IMG/VR virus record: IMGVR_UViG_3300022602_000092
Coordinates: 1-63,947 of that record
Strand: one strand, 5' to 3'
From: a virus
DNA length: 63,947 nt
Shown: positions 46,924 through 56,862 of the stretch, piece after piece
How positions within the stretch are numbered: position 1 is the first letter of the stretch
How the letters are laid out: each line of letters opens with the position of its first letter
Made by a program: the position numbers and the translations under genes
The notes under the pieces: generated by a model
The model's database searches: none
What the model saw: the letters and a program-made list of their open reading frames with translations, nothing else
What the model was told of the DNA's origin: nothing

Positions 46924-48081
46924 TTAACAGATTATTGCAGGTGTGTCTACTTTTCCGATACAATATTTTTGAGTGAATTGTCGTATTCCGTCCGGAACAC
47001 CATTTCGATAAACCACATATTCTGGTATTTGCTCAGCAAGATATGTCAAGCCACGTTCCCAATTTTGTATGGCTCCAGCAAAAGCAGGATCAGAAAACAA
47101 CCACATGTCAAACTCACTGTGCCACCAAGTTTTGCTCTTGTCTGCTTGAAACCAACTTTGGTCCCACGTTGAGTACACAATAGTTCTTAGTAGTTTTTCA
47201 TGTATCAATCTAGTTCGGGCAAAGTCTGCATCGGTCCATAAATTTTGATATTGGGGATTGGCTTCTAACCATCGTTTGATGGTGTGCCCTTGTTTGCACA
47301 CAATGTCTGCGGTATCCGGACTCCAATAAAACAATTCAGTTTTTACGTTGGTGTAATCTTTGTTGTATTTGTCACTGGTTATATTCGTTGCAGTATCATT
47401 AAAGTAAACATAGAAATCACCATTGTGAATCTTAGTGACTGGTTTGTCACATCCATGTAACATTGCTATGGTGCGGTTTTTGTCAAACTGTCGTTTAACA
47501 TCACCATAATAAAAATAATTATACCTTAGCGGCATTCCTGGGCTTAGATGATCATGCTTGTGTAATACCCAATCCTCATCTCGATATCCGCTAATAGTGT
47601 CTACAATTAAATCACTTACATCGATAGCAGTTATCTTTGTTCGTGGAAGTTTATCACTTAGTTCTCGTAATCTGGGCACTGCTTGTAATTGATACTCGGC
47701 ATTTAAATTCCAACTTGCAGTCACTGATGGATTAAGTACATTTTTGTTTTGTGTTGCTTTTTCTGTATGATTGATCAGTATTTCATCTATGTGCAAATTC
47801 TGTCGAGTAAATGCACACAACATATTATAACTATCTGCGCCACCACTGAAGTTGATTATTATATAATCGTATCGCTCTCGCAACTGGCGGGCACGTCGAT
47901 CATATAGGTCATCTAGTGTTTCTGTGGGTTCTATGTGCCATGGGTACTTGGCGAACACATCTTGATGAAATACCCATTTAATGGATTTCTTGTTTGCAGA
48001 TGAGTATAGGCATGCGTCCACTTTGGAGGCGAAGTCTACACCATTGCATCGGTAATAACCGACATCGGGATCTATAAGCAT
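46924..48081 (-). CDS. PP-loop ATPase family protein (paralog 3)
   Basis: 385 residues. PP-loop S79-G-G-A-D-S84 after 'YDYIIINF'. The N-terminal module 'GYYRCNGVDFASKVDA', 'ETLDDLYDRRARQLR' and later 'LHGCDKPVTKI' and 'ELFYWSPDTADIVCKQGH' align with paralogs 1 and 4. No TctC or metabolic gene is adjacent here: it lies between the primase and the lectin-like genes. No ribosome site is clear. Confidence 0.75.
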   Translation of the reverse strand: MLIDPDVGYYRCNGVDFASKVDACLYSSANKKSIKWVFHQDVFAKYPWHIEPTETLDDLYDRRARQLRERYDYIIINFSGGADSYNMLCAFTRQNLHIDEILINHTEKATQNKNVLNPSVTASWNLNAEYQLQAVPRLRELSDKLPRTKITAIDVSDLIVDTISGYRDEDWVLHKHDHLSPGMPLRYNYFYYGDVKRQFDKNRTIAMLHGCDKPVTKIHNGDFYVYFNDTATNITSDKYNKDYTNVKTELFYWSPDTADIVCKQGHTIKRWLEANPQYQNLWTDADFARTRLIHEKLLRTIVYSTWDQSWFQADKSKTWWHSEFDMWLFSDPAFAGAIQNWERGLTYLAEQIPEYVVYRNGVPDGIRQFTQKYCIGKVDTPAIIC

Positions 48082-48120
48082 TTTGTTATTGTACAGGAAA
48101 GTTTGAACTAAATCAAGACT

Positions 48121-48954
48121 TTATACACCGTATCTTGTTCTAAAATAATTGAAGTTTTGACTAATTTCAGTAGCAGAAAGTGCACGATTATACAACATGG
48201 CTACAGGAATGTAAGCATCAAATGAATCGTAACCATCCCACCGGCGTGCTACACGATAACCCAGTGTGCTGACTAAATTACTTCCTGCAACGCTTGCTGC
48301 GGTGTTTTGCAATACATTATTGATGTACAATCGTATATTGGCACCATCGTATGTGCCCACGACATTATACCAAGTGCCAGTTGTAAGTGCATAGCCGCTT
48401 GTCAACTGCCATCCTGTGGCTTGACTATAATATCCAGCACGAATGTTAGTGTCACTGGCAGAAACTCCGTTAAAATTAGTTAAACAAAAATTAACAGTTT
48501 GTCCGGTTCCAGTTCCGTAGTATATACCTGTAAATATAGCCGGTGTTAATGATGTACTGGGCCAACTCGTTGCATTGAACCATGTATTAATAGTCCACTG
48601 AGTTATGCCTGTTCCAAGATTGGGCCCAGCGGCATATTGGTATACTGCATCTGTGGTGCTACCATCAAAGCGCAAATCATTGGATCCATTTTTAATCATT
48701 GTGCTACTGTTTAGCGCAGTACCATCAACCACTGTGCCTGTTCCGTTATTCTCGTTAGTAACTGGACTAAAACTGTCATAGTAGAATGTGGCATTTTTAC
48801 CGTTGCCCGACAAGTCATACCAAGTTGTTCCTGAACCCGGCCACGAAGTAGGATTACGACTATCTAAATATAATTGTAGTCCATTAGTCACCGGTTGTAA
48901 ATCGTTTATAATATTAATACCGCCACCTATCCGAATTCCGCCGCCTATGTTCAT
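48121..48954 (-). CDS. LamG/concanavalin-like lectin-domain virion protein 3
   Basis: 277 residues. 'TNGLQLYLDSRNPTSWPGSG' and 'TWYDLSGNGKNATF' are the standard opening of phage concanavalin-like proteins, 'QWTINTWFNATSWP' and 'WYNVVGTYDGANIRLYINN' are the LamG core strands, and 'IAMLYNRALSATEISQNF' (here with V before A) ends with 'RTRYGV'. It is a paralog of the next two genes. Probably binds host sugars at a fibre tip. Overlaps the next gene by 4 bases. Confidence 0.78.
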   Translation of the reverse strand: MNIGGGIRIGGGINIINDLQPVTNGLQLYLDSRNPTSWPGSGTTWYDLSGNGKNATFYYDSFSPVTNENNGTGTVVDGTALNSSTMIKNGSNDLRFDGSTTDAVYQYAAGPNLGTGITQWTINTWFNATSWPSTSLTPAIFTGIYYGTGTGQTVNFCLTNFNGVSASDTNIRAGYYSQATGWQLTSGYALTTGTWYNVVGTYDGANIRLYINNVLQNTAASVAGSNLVSTLGYRVARRWDGYDSFDAYIPVAMLYNRALSATEISQNFNYFRTRYGV

Positions 48955-49676
48955 ACACCGTACCTCACTCTCAATGCACTAAAGTTTTGATAGACTTGCG
49001 CCGCAGACAACGCTGTATTGTAGCACATGAATACACCAATGCTCCCGCTTCCATTGGCATTGGTGCCCATATCGGTAGAATCGGCAGCCATTAAAGCAAG
49101 AAATGTTTGGGCTCCAGGTGAACCCCATGCCAAATTTGAACTACCAACAGCAGAACCATTTATATAAGCAATGGCCGTTGTTCCATTATAAGTTAATGTT
49201 AAATTGTACCATTTGTTAAAACTTTGTGCCGATGTTGTTACCGTAGCAAGTGGACCTTGCCATTGTCCAAAACTTATAGTGGCGCTGGAATTTATTTCTA
49301 TTGCTGAATAGTGGTAAGCAGTGCTGGGAGTGGTTTGTCCATCAACTTGCAACAACTGCCCTGCGGCAGTTGGGTACACCCAAAGATTAAAAGTGTAGGT
49401 ATTAAAGGCACTAGAGTTGAATACAGTATTGGTACTAGTAGCGTACTGACTGCTTGCACCGGCAAATGTTAAGACCCCGCTATTGTTGGTGCTATACGTT
49501 GGTGTATTGTATAAAGTATAGTTGGTGCCATTGCCACTAAGGTCATTCCAAGTTGATCCTGAGCCGGAATAACTAAGCGGATTTGCGGCATCAAGCCACA
49601 AGACTAGGTTTGACTTGACTACCGTGACATCTACTACATATCCAACGCCACTTAATGTAACCCCACTAATTATCAT
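48951..49676 (-). CDS. LamG/concanavalin-like lectin-domain virion protein 2
   Basis: 241 residues, paralog of the flanking genes: 'NLVLWLDAANPLSYSGSGST', 'WNDLSGNGTNYTLY', 'FNLWVYPTAAGQLLQVDG', 'WYNLTLTYNGTTAIAYING' and 'VYQNFSALRVRYGV'. The best conserved of the three at its N-terminus. Overlaps its neighbours by 4 bases each (ATGA). Presumed host-glycan binding. Confidence 0.78.
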   Translation of the reverse strand: MIISGVTLSGVGYVVDVTVVKSNLVLWLDAANPLSYSGSGSTWNDLSGNGTNYTLYNTPTYSTNNSGVLTFAGASSQYATSTNTVFNSSAFNTYTFNLWVYPTAAGQLLQVDGQTTPSTAYHYSAIEINSSATISFGQWQGPLATVTTSAQSFNKWYNLTLTYNGTTAIAYINGSAVGSSNLAWGSPGAQTFLALMAADSTDMGTNANGSGSIGVFMCYNTALSAAQVYQNFSALRVRYGV

Positions 49677-50407
49677 ACGCCAAATGTTCCTCTAACACCG
49701 TTGAAGTTTTGTGTGACTTCACTACTACTTAGTGCTCGATTGTACACCCGCATTTGATAGTATGTACCAGCACAAATGTCAACTGGCGTATTTGCAGTAC
49801 CTGTTGTGTTGGGATGTCGTGATCCAAAGTTCAAGCCTGTTGTACTTAACCCGCCACTGGGTGCGGCATATGAGCCAGACCCAGTTTGTGCAACACCATT
49901 TAGATACGCGGTAAATGTTGAGCCTGTCAAGGTAAACACATAGTGCTTGATAGCACCTGGGTTCGGAGTTATACCACTATAGAGTATGTTACCCGTTGGT
50001 GAGCCGGCAAGTATACCAGAGGCCGAACTGCTCCAATAGGCCCAATAGCCCTTGGTACTGTAAATATCATTGCCCCAAAGGGTCGCCCAATAGTTTGCTG
50101 CCGTGGGTTGTGCCCACATTTCAACTGTGAATGCAGTTCCAAGATTGTACGCAGTACAAATGGCTTCAGAATTTAATGTAGTGCCTAGAGTAATGCCTCC
50201 ACCGTAGTTCGAGGTGTACGTAGCAGTTCCACTGCCAGATGTGATGATAGTTGCGTTGTTACCATTACCAGTGGCATCTGTCCAAGTTGTGCCCGAACTG
50301 GGTGCCGTTAGCAAATTCATTACCAAGCCATTGGTTACATAAGGTATATATATTTCACTAATAACTCGAACACCACCGCTGAGTTGAACGCCAGATCCTA
50401 TTATCAT
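49673..50407 (-). CDS. LamG/concanavalin-like lectin-domain virion protein 1
   Basis: 244 residues, the most diverged of three tandem paralogs. 'TNGLVMNLLTAPSSGTTWTD', 'ATGNGNNATI', 'FTVEMWAQPTAANYWATLWG' and 'YYQMRVYNRALSSSEVTQNF' retain the LamG pattern and the end '(R/T)(G/R)TFGV'. It starts 1 base from the stop of the giant fibre gene, so the three could be attachments or alternative tips of that fibre. Confidence 0.75.
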   Translation of the reverse strand: MIIGSGVQLSGGVRVISEIYIPYVTNGLVMNLLTAPSSGTTWTDATGNGNNATIITSGSGTATYTSNYGGGITLGTTLNSEAICTAYNLGTAFTVEMWAQPTAANYWATLWGNDIYSTKGYWAYWSSSASGILAGSPTGNILYSGITPNPGAIKHYVFTLTGSTFTAYLNGVAQTGSGSYAAPSGGLSTTGLNFGSRHPNTTGTANTPVDICAGTYYQMRVYNRALSSSEVTQNFNGVRGTFGV

Positions 50408-50408
50408 A

Positions 50409-53400
50409 TTACCAATCTATCCTCAATTGACGCACCCAGTTTTGAGCAGTGGATCCTCCGGTGTATGCCGCTACACCAAAGTAATTTCCAACTGGAGTCC
50501 AACTACCAATGTTAACCGATCCTTGATATATTTCATTGAGATATACTTCCAACATACGGTTGCCGTTTTGTATCTTGCGAATCTTTAGGGTCAAGTTGTA
50601 GAAACTGGTGTAACTGGCGTTCCATAATGTAACTCCAGAGGTTACATAGTTACCGCTACCAATATAGGGAATATTAGTTTGCGTACCGCCAACATAAACT
50701 TCAAACTGACTTGCACTACTATAATAATGGTTCATAACTGCGATACCACCATAAGTGTTGGTATTACCGGGATTACCTGTTATAGCAGCATTAGATCCAA
50801 AGTAGATCCATTGTCCATCTGCACCAGTGCCTCCACTAGCACCAATACTAGCAGTTATAACCATATCATAGTTATAATTGATTGTACTACTGTTCCAGTT
50901 AATGTAGCCAGACTGTGAAGTGGTGTTTGTGGTTAGTTTTAATCCGTATGCTTGTGTGCTATCCCAGGTAGCGTTACCACCAATGGTGCCACTTGGAGTA
51001 AATGAACTTAGTGCCGAAGTGGAGTTGGCTTGCCATGTGTCCCATAAGAAACGTGTTTGCGGTCCACTGCTTCCGGATGCTATTACACTGCTAGCCGTTA
51101 TGTTTCCACTGTATGTGGCAGTAGTACCAATACTATTACCATACTGCGTGGCAACGATGTTGGCAGCAGTTACATTGCCGCTAACTATCAGCGTATTTGC
51201 TGAAATAACGTTGGCATTGGTGATGTTACCATATGTGCCAGTCGTAATAATGTTTGCTGCTGTGATATTACCTGAGTATGTGGCAGTAGTACCAATGCTA
51301 TTACCGTATTGATTGCCAATAATGTTGCCAGCAGTCACATTACCCGAGTATGTAGCAGTAGTACCGATACTGTTACCATATTGATTGCCAAGAATGTTTC
51401 CAGCAGTCACATTACCAGAAGTAGTGATATTGCCATTTGCAACCATGTTCAAGTTACCACCAATGTCCAACTGCATCTGTGTTGTGCCATTGGTTAAGAA
51501 ACTTAATGGCAAGTAGGTACCCGTGCCGTTAATACCGGACACAAGTTGTACGTCTGTTGTGCCGTTAGTGGCAATTAGAATCTTACTGGCGTTGGCTATA
51601 TTACTACTGTTTGCGGCTTGCCAACTTGCGGCGGTGCCTGTACCGCTTGGTGCTGTATAGATACCAGGATTACTATTGGCCACGGTTGGACGGAATATGG
51701 TTCTGTAGTTTACTGTGCTATTAGTAAAGTCCCCAAATATTGTAGAGTTAGATGCGTATGAGACATTGCCCGGAAGCAATAGCGAACCGTCCATATTAAA
51801 CGTAAAGCTGGCAGCACCGCCAAGTGTACCAGCAATAGCAGAATTATAGTTACTCAGAATAACAGTAGAACCAAGACCGCCCGGTACTGTTAAAATATCA
51901 CCGTTTTTGTATCCTGTGCCAGGATTATTTACAGTAATGGTGCTGATATAACCGCCCACTGAACTATAGTTCGCAGTCATACCTGTTCCACTACCGCCCG
52001 TTAGTGCTTGGTTAGTATAGGGAGGACTGTTGTAGCCACCAGCAACACCGTAGACTGTAAGCACGTTCCAATTGCCTTGAGCACGAACACTCAAGTTACC
52101 AGTGCTTACTCCCAAGTTGTTACCGGCAAACAAGTTACCACCTGCTGAAACCGTTGATGTAGCACTACCGATAGTAATCGATGTTGCTGTAGCGGCAAAT
52201 ATTGCAGCAGATGTTTGGTTAGTTGTAATAGTACCAACAGTATTAAGTGTCAATCCGTTAGTTGATGTTAATCCAACCCCGGTTACTATACCCCCTGATG
52301 TTACTGCACCACTGAACTGAGCACCAATACTGCCGTTCATCTTCAAGAACTGGTTAAATGTTGGTACTGTGTTTGCAGTAACAGAACCAGTGTATCCATT
52401 AAATGCAATACCAGTTGAGTCTATTACTATGTAACCTATACCAGTAGTTGTATTGCGGGTCATCATTGTGCCATTGGCCGCAAAGTATCCGTTGTACATC
52501 AAGAAGGTTGAGTTCGGTGCAGCAGCGTTACCTGATGTAATTGCAGTATTACCACCAATGAATACCTGTGTGATGTTACTTTGTATTGGGGATACCGTGG
52601 CGACGTTGCCCACATTACCAATAAAGACTGCGGTATTAGCCGCCAACATAGAGACAACGTTGGCGTTGGTATATGTTGTGCCACCACCTCCCGAACCACT
52701 TGAGAACTGTGTTCCATTAGCAAAGTAGATATTGCCAGTCGTCGGTATTGTCAAGTTACCAGTGTTGTCAAATGTCCAACTGTAACTGCCAGCCTGTAAT
52801 GTAACATTACTACTAGAACCATAGATATTACCTATGTTATTATATGACAATCCAGTTAGTGCAACGCCATTACCAACAAAGTAACTTGCCGATACATTAC
52901 CACTGTATGAGGCAGTAGTACCAATGCTATTACCATATTGAGTAGCGATAATATTAGCACCCTGAATATTAGCACTAGCAACGACATTACCAACTACATT
53001 AATCTGTGCCTGGCTTAGTGTTGCTAGTTGTACGCCACCAATTTGTATTGTGGCATTTCCTCCAGAACTAGGGATGCTGACACTACTACCACCATTGACA
53101 ATACTAGTTATTGGGTTGGCTGTTAGATACGCACTAACATTGGTGTTACTATAAGTTGTGCCACCACCAGAACTACTCCAAGCAACACCGTTGGCCCAGA
53201 ATATACCCGTACTAACTTGTACTGTATTGGCAGATATTACGTTGGCACCGGTGATGTTGCCATATGCGCCAGTTGTAGTAATATTCGCTACTGTATAAGT
53301 TCCGCTAGTTGTCAAATTACCGGCAGTAATGTTACCAGTTGTATTGATCGTAGCAGAGGTCAAGTATGCTGATACATTGGTATTGCTATAAGTTCCACCA

Positions 53401-56294
53401 ATTCCGGTTAAAATACTAACACCGTTTGAATAATTGATAGCACCGCCACTTGGTAGGTTCAAGTTACCGCTACTATCAAAGTAGAAATTGTGTGATCCAT
53501 TTGTTTGTATATAAACAGCAGTACCATTAATTTGTCCAACATTATTGATCAATGCGGTACTAATACTGGAAAATGACGTTGCGCCAATATAGGCTGCCAC
53601 CTGTGTGTTACCATAACTGCTACTGGTAAACGGTGTTCCGTTTGCGTAGAAGAATCCTGAAGCCAATACGTTTCCAGAAGTAATATTTCCTACTACTGTG
53701 ACATTGTTGGCATGCCAAGCATTTCTAGTAGAACCCACAAGTTCAAATATGCTTGCTCCGTTGGTTTGACCAACTGTAAATCCATCTGGACCAGCAGTGC
53801 CTGATCCAACTACAACATCCAAACTTGTTATCGCAGTGGTCTTAGAATAGGCATTAATGCCATATCCCATTCTCCAATTGGTGTCATTGTTTCTAAAATC
53901 AACCCAACCACCACTTGGAATGCCAATGTTTCCGGTGCTGATATTGCCCAATAGGTATGCCGAAACATTGGCATTGGCATAACTGCTTGTACCATAATTT
54001 AGGTTGGCGTATGTATAAAAACTTCCAATGTTTGCGCTTATTGCACTAATCTGGTTTGATTGTATTGTATTTGCAACCGTAATACTTGAGTTGACGCTGT
54101 TAATTGTGGAAATTACATTGGTACCATTTACTAGTAAATTTCCGCCGATATTTACATTGCCCGCAATACCAACACCACCAGCAACTTGTAGTGCACCGCT
54201 TGTAGTGCTGGTACTTTGTGTTGTTTGGGCTAAAATCAATCCAACGTTGTTTTTAAATCTACCTTGATAGTTATTTGTAGTACTAAATCCGCCAGTGGTG
54301 AATACGATGTCAGCAGTACCGCCAGTACCCAAAATTAAATTACCATTGGTGCCGGTTGTGCCCTGTGCGTACAAGTATCCATCTAGGGGGTAATTTAATT
54401 CATTACCGGTTCCGTTAACAAACCCCGAACTGTTGATACCCATATCAATATATCCGGCACCAGCAGTGCCAGTGTCAGCAGTTGCCACATAATCAGTTGA
54501 TGCCGTTGCACCATTGTTGATGTTTTGGTGATTTACTTGAGCATAACCATTGAAGTTAGTACTGTTTTGTAGTACAGTCTGAGGTTGATATGTGTATCCA
54601 GAAAGAATACCTGCGTACAATGCCCCAAAGCCCGAACTATTGCCTGTAAAAACGCCAGTGCTGATATTAATAGAATTAACGTTTCCAACGTAATTAATAT
54701 TACCACTGACCACCAAATTGCCCGCAGTCAAATTACCTGCGTATGTGGGCAAAAAGGATGTTAAATATGCGTTGGTGTTGGCGTTGGCGTATATCTGTGT
54801 TTGTAGTGTTGCAATGTTGACATTAGCGCCCAGTATACTATTGTACAGCCCAGCATTATTGCTATAAATGCCGGTTATCTCACTATTAATAGTTTGAATA
54901 CTGCTACTGTTGATCAATGAACCTGTGTATGTGGGCAAGTATGCCGCTACATTGGCGTTGGCGTATATCTGTGTTTGCAATGTTGCAATTAAATTTTGTT
55001 GTGCAACGGCATTAGCAGTCCAAGCAATATTGGCCGCGGTTAAATTTGCACTCCAGGCTGTGTTAATTGCAGAATCCTGTGCGTTTACATAAGCCACCAC
55101 TGCGGAGTTGGCAGTAACAATTGCGGCGTTGGCTGCATTAATTTGACTTAGTTGTGTGGCGGCATTTGCTTGCCATGCTACGTTGGCGGCTGTTATGTTT
55201 GCATTTGTGGCGGTAATGCTACTTATAATCCCGCCAATCGCCCCTGCTTCAGTGGCCAAGTTGGCTGCAATTTGACCCAATGTATCCAATGTACCCGGAG
55301 CACTATTAATTAAATTATTAATAGCAGTGGAGATTGAGTTAGTGGTATAAGTTTGGTTGTAACTATTAGCGGCAGTAACATTGGCTACTGTGGCAAAACT
55401 GGTTTGTCCGGCAGGACCTTGATACGCTGAGTATTGAAATGTGTGATCAGGAAAAATTAATCCGGAATCACTATTAAATACCCAGGAATGTCCGTTTGCA
55501 GTAATGGCTACAAAAACATCGTTAATACCCACTGTTTGATGACCGGTACTATTTTGTAGATATATTGACTGCCCTGGCAAGGATTGAAAAGTTGCATTGT
55601 TGTAGGTTAACCCATCCGGCATCGTTACTGTGCCGTTTGCAGCCAGATAAAGCGTTTGCGATCCGTCGACTAAACTACTTACATACCCAGGCCAAGCAGT
55701 GCTTTGGACTGTGGAATCGTTAAAAATTACATTGCCTGGTAAAGTCAAATTACCGTATTGGTCAAAGACCCAAGTTTCCCCGCTGCTAGTTGATCCGGCT
55801 ACCAATTGTAATTCAGTATTTGCATACAATACTGCAAGGTTTTGGTTGTTTAGGAAAATACCAGACTGATCATTATAACCATTGGCGCTAAACTGTATCT
55901 GGCTATCTTCAACACTCCAAATATAACTATTGCTTTCGAACCCAATATTACCAACTAACAACCCACCGATTGTGGCTATGCCATTCGCGCTAAGTTGTTG
56001 TTGTAGTACAGCGACATTGCTGGTGAGCCCGCTGATATTGGCACCGTGTATGTTGGCCAATATTGCACTGATGTTTGCCGTATTACTTTGAATACCTTCA
56101 ATGGCAACGATAACATTGGACAACTGTTGCGAGTTGACCAACGTGCTCATACCGCCAGGAGTTGCTCCATCTTGTAGGCGTAGAGTCTGTTCTCCGGTAT
56201 CTACTAATAGTTCACCCAATGGGCCCACGTAGGTACTGGCTGCGGCAGTGTTGCCACGCTTCATCAATATGGTTGATATGTTTATATTTGCCAT
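50409..56294 (-). CDS. Giant tail fibre with C-terminal lectin-like domain
   Basis: 1961 residues from the ATG at 56294 (just after the previous stop); an earlier in-frame start is unlikely. 'STILMKRGNTAAAS' then 'GPLGELLVDTGEQTLRLQDG' and ATPGG is the fibre N-terminal module. Long Ala/Asn/Ser coiled or beta-repeat shaft follows, with 24-residue 'YSGNxTAxNIIxxQYGNSIG' repeats near the C-terminus. The last about 190 residues are concanavalin-like ('YNLTLKIRKIQNGNRMLEVY', 'NYFGVAAYTGG'). One of the longest fibres for a T4-like phage of this size; receptor binding inferred. Confidence 0.85.
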   Translation of the reverse strand: MANINISTILMKRGNTAAASTYVGPLGELLVDTGEQTLRLQDGATPGGMSTLVNSQQLSNVIVAIEGIQSNTANISAILANIHGANISGLTSNVAVLQQQLSANGIATIGGLLVGNIGFESNSYIWSVEDSQIQFSANGYNDQSGIFLNNQNLAVLYANTELQLVAGSTSSGETWVFDQYGNLTLPGNVIFNDSTVQSTAWPGYVSSLVDGSQTLYLAANGTVTMPDGLTYNNATFQSLPGQSIYLQNSTGHQTVGINDVFVAITANGHSWVFNSDSGLIFPDHTFQYSAYQGPAGQTSFATVANVTAANSYNQTYTTNSISTAINNLINSAPGTLDTLGQIAANLATEAGAIGGIISSITATNANITAANVAWQANAATQLSQINAANAAIVTANSAVVAYVNAQDSAINTAWSANLTAANIAWTANAVAQQNLIATLQTQIYANANVAAYLPTYTGSLINSSSIQTINSEITGIYSNNAGLYNSILGANVNIATLQTQIYANANTNAYLTSFLPTYAGNLTAGNLVVSGNINYVGNVNSINISTGVFTGNSSGFGALYAGILSGYTYQPQTVLQNSTNFNGYAQVNHQNINNGATASTDYVATADTGTAGAGYIDMGINSSGFVNGTGNELNYPLDGYLYAQGTTGTNGNLILGTGGTADIVFTTGGFSTTNNYQGRFKNNVGLILAQTTQSTSTTSGALQVAGGVGIAGNVNIGGNLLVNGTNVISTINSVNSSITVANTIQSNQISAISANIGSFYTYANLNYGTSSYANANVSAYLLGNISTGNIGIPSGGWVDFRNNDTNWRMGYGINAYSKTTAITSLDVVVGSGTAGPDGFTVGQTNGASIFELVGSTRNAWHANNVTVVGNITSGNVLASGFFYANGTPFTSSSYGNTQVAAYIGATSFSSISTALINNVGQINGTAVYIQTNGSHNFYFDSSGNLNLPSGGAINYSNGVSILTGIGGTYSNTNVSAYLTSATINTTGNITAGNLTTSGTYTVANITTTGAYGNITGANVISANTVQVSTGIFWANGVAWSSSGGGTTYSNTNVSAYLTANPITSIVNGGSSVSIPSSGGNATIQIGGVQLATLSQAQINVVGNVVASANIQGANIIATQYGNSIGTTASYSGNVSASYFVGNGVALTGLSYNNIGNIYGSSSNVTLQAGSYSWTFDNTGNLTIPTTGNIYFANGTQFSSGSGGGGTTYTNANVVSMLAANTAVFIGNVGNVATVSPIQSNITQVFIGGNTAITSGNAAAPNSTFLMYNGYFAANGTMMTRNTTTGIGYIVIDSTGIAFNGYTGSVTANTVPTFNQFLKMNGSIGAQFSGAVTSGGIVTGVGLTSTNGLTLNTVGTITTNQTSAAIFAATATSITIGSATSTVSAGGNLFAGNNLGVSTGNLSVRAQGNWNVLTVYGVAGGYNSPPYTNQALTGGSGTGMTANYSSVGGYISTITVNNPGTGYKNGDILTVPGGLGSTVILSNYNSAIAGTLGGAASFTFNMDGSLLLPGNVSYASNSTIFGDFTNSTVNYRTIFRPTVANSNPGIYTAPSGTGTAASWQAANSSNIANASKILIATNGTTDVQLVSGINGTGTYLPLSFLTNGTTQMQLDIGGNLNMVANGNITTSGNVTAGNILGNQYGNSIGTTATYSGNVTAGNIIGNQYGNSIGTTATYSGNITAANIITTGTYGNITNANVISANTLIVSGNVTAANIVATQYGNSIGTTATYSGNITASSVIASGSSGPQTRFLWDTWQANSTSALSSFTPSGTIGGNATWDSTQAYGLKLTTNTTSQSGYINWNSSTINYNYDMVITASIGASGGTGADGQWIYFGSNAAITGNPGNTNTYGGIAVMNHYYSSASQFEVYVGGTQTNIPYIGSGNYVTSGVTLWNASYTSFYNLTLKIRKIQNGNRMLEVYLNEIYQGSVNIGSWTPVGNYFGVAAYTGGSTAQNWVRQLRIDW
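51276..51419 (-). repeat. 72-bp tandem repeat inside the fibre gene
   Basis: At least two near-identical 72-bp units (24 residues each, starting at 51276 and 51348), with related copies near 51116 and 52910. The unit encodes Y-S-G-N-x-T-A-x-N...Q-Y-G-N-S-I-G-T-T-A. In-frame recombination could change shaft length. Confidence 0.7.
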
Positions 56295-56295
56295 C

Positions 56296-56793
56296 TTAGA
56301 TTGTTCCGCCATCCAACGAGTACGTAGTACCCGAACTTGGTGGGGTATAACTAGTACCATAATAAGCAGGCAACACTTCTAGATCTAGAGGTACGCCATA
56401 GTTGTCATCTATGTAAACAGGACTTGTTGTATCTGAACTTGTGACTGTTGTACTAAAAGCCAACTTGTAAAACCGATTTTCCAAACTGTTTATGGTGTTT
56501 GCGTCCAACACAAAATTACCCTGACCCAGTTGTATATTGGCCCAAGTCACTGGATAACTATTGATTGTGACTTGATTCGTAGGGTCCTGTATACTAGCAG
56601 TCACACTACTGCCTGTGAGATCCACAGGTTTTTGATCCTGATTTTTAACTATAACTTGGATTGGATTGTCTATTCCCTGATAGACTTTGATTGGACGGCT
56701 GTACACTTGGCGATTCCTTGTTGTAAATATCGTGGGGTCAAATACTTGTACCTCGGCAGTATTTGGGTAAATGTAGGCTTTGACTGTTATCAT
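56296..56793 (-). CDS. Baseplate/fibre-associated virion protein with Ig-like domain
   Basis: 165 residues from the ATG at 56793; the longer frame to 56880 has no support. 'VFDPTIFTTRNRQVYSRPIK' then 'VYQGIDNPIQVIVKNQDQKP' is a beta-sandwich opening that I associate with T4-like aquatic phage virion proteins and BppU-type N-terminal domains. 'RFYKLAFSTTVTS' and 'DDNYGVPLDLEVL' continue the fold. It directly precedes the giant fibre gene and may hold it on the baseplate. Confidence 0.65.
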   Translation of the reverse strand: MITVKAYIYPNTAEVQVFDPTIFTTRNRQVYSRPIKVYQGIDNPIQVIVKNQDQKPVDLTGSSVTASIQDPTNQVTINSYPVTWANIQLGQGNFVLDANTINSLENRFYKLAFSTTVTSSDTTSPVYIDDNYGVPLDLEVLPAYYGTSYTPPSSGTTYSLDGGTI

Positions 56794-56809
56794 TTCTTTG
56801 TCTTTTACA

Positions 56810-56816
56810 TATTTAG
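56810..56816 (-). promoter_or_regulatory. Late-type promoter CTAAATA
   Basis: Minus-strand GGCTAAATATG, 17 bases upstream of the ATG at 56793. It could transcribe the baseplate protein, giant fibre and lectin genes. Confidence 0.5.
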
Positions 56817-56851
56817 CCCAACTCAAAACTAAAATCAGTTCTGATATGGAC

Positions 56852-56858
56852 ATAAATA
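56852..56858 (+). promoter_or_regulatory. Late-type promoter ATAAATA, 4 bases from GTG start
   Basis: Plus-strand CATAAATA-TCAA-GTG. It is divergent from the element at 56810. The short distance again implies a leaderless transcript. Confidence 0.5.
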
Positions 56859-56862
56859 TCAA

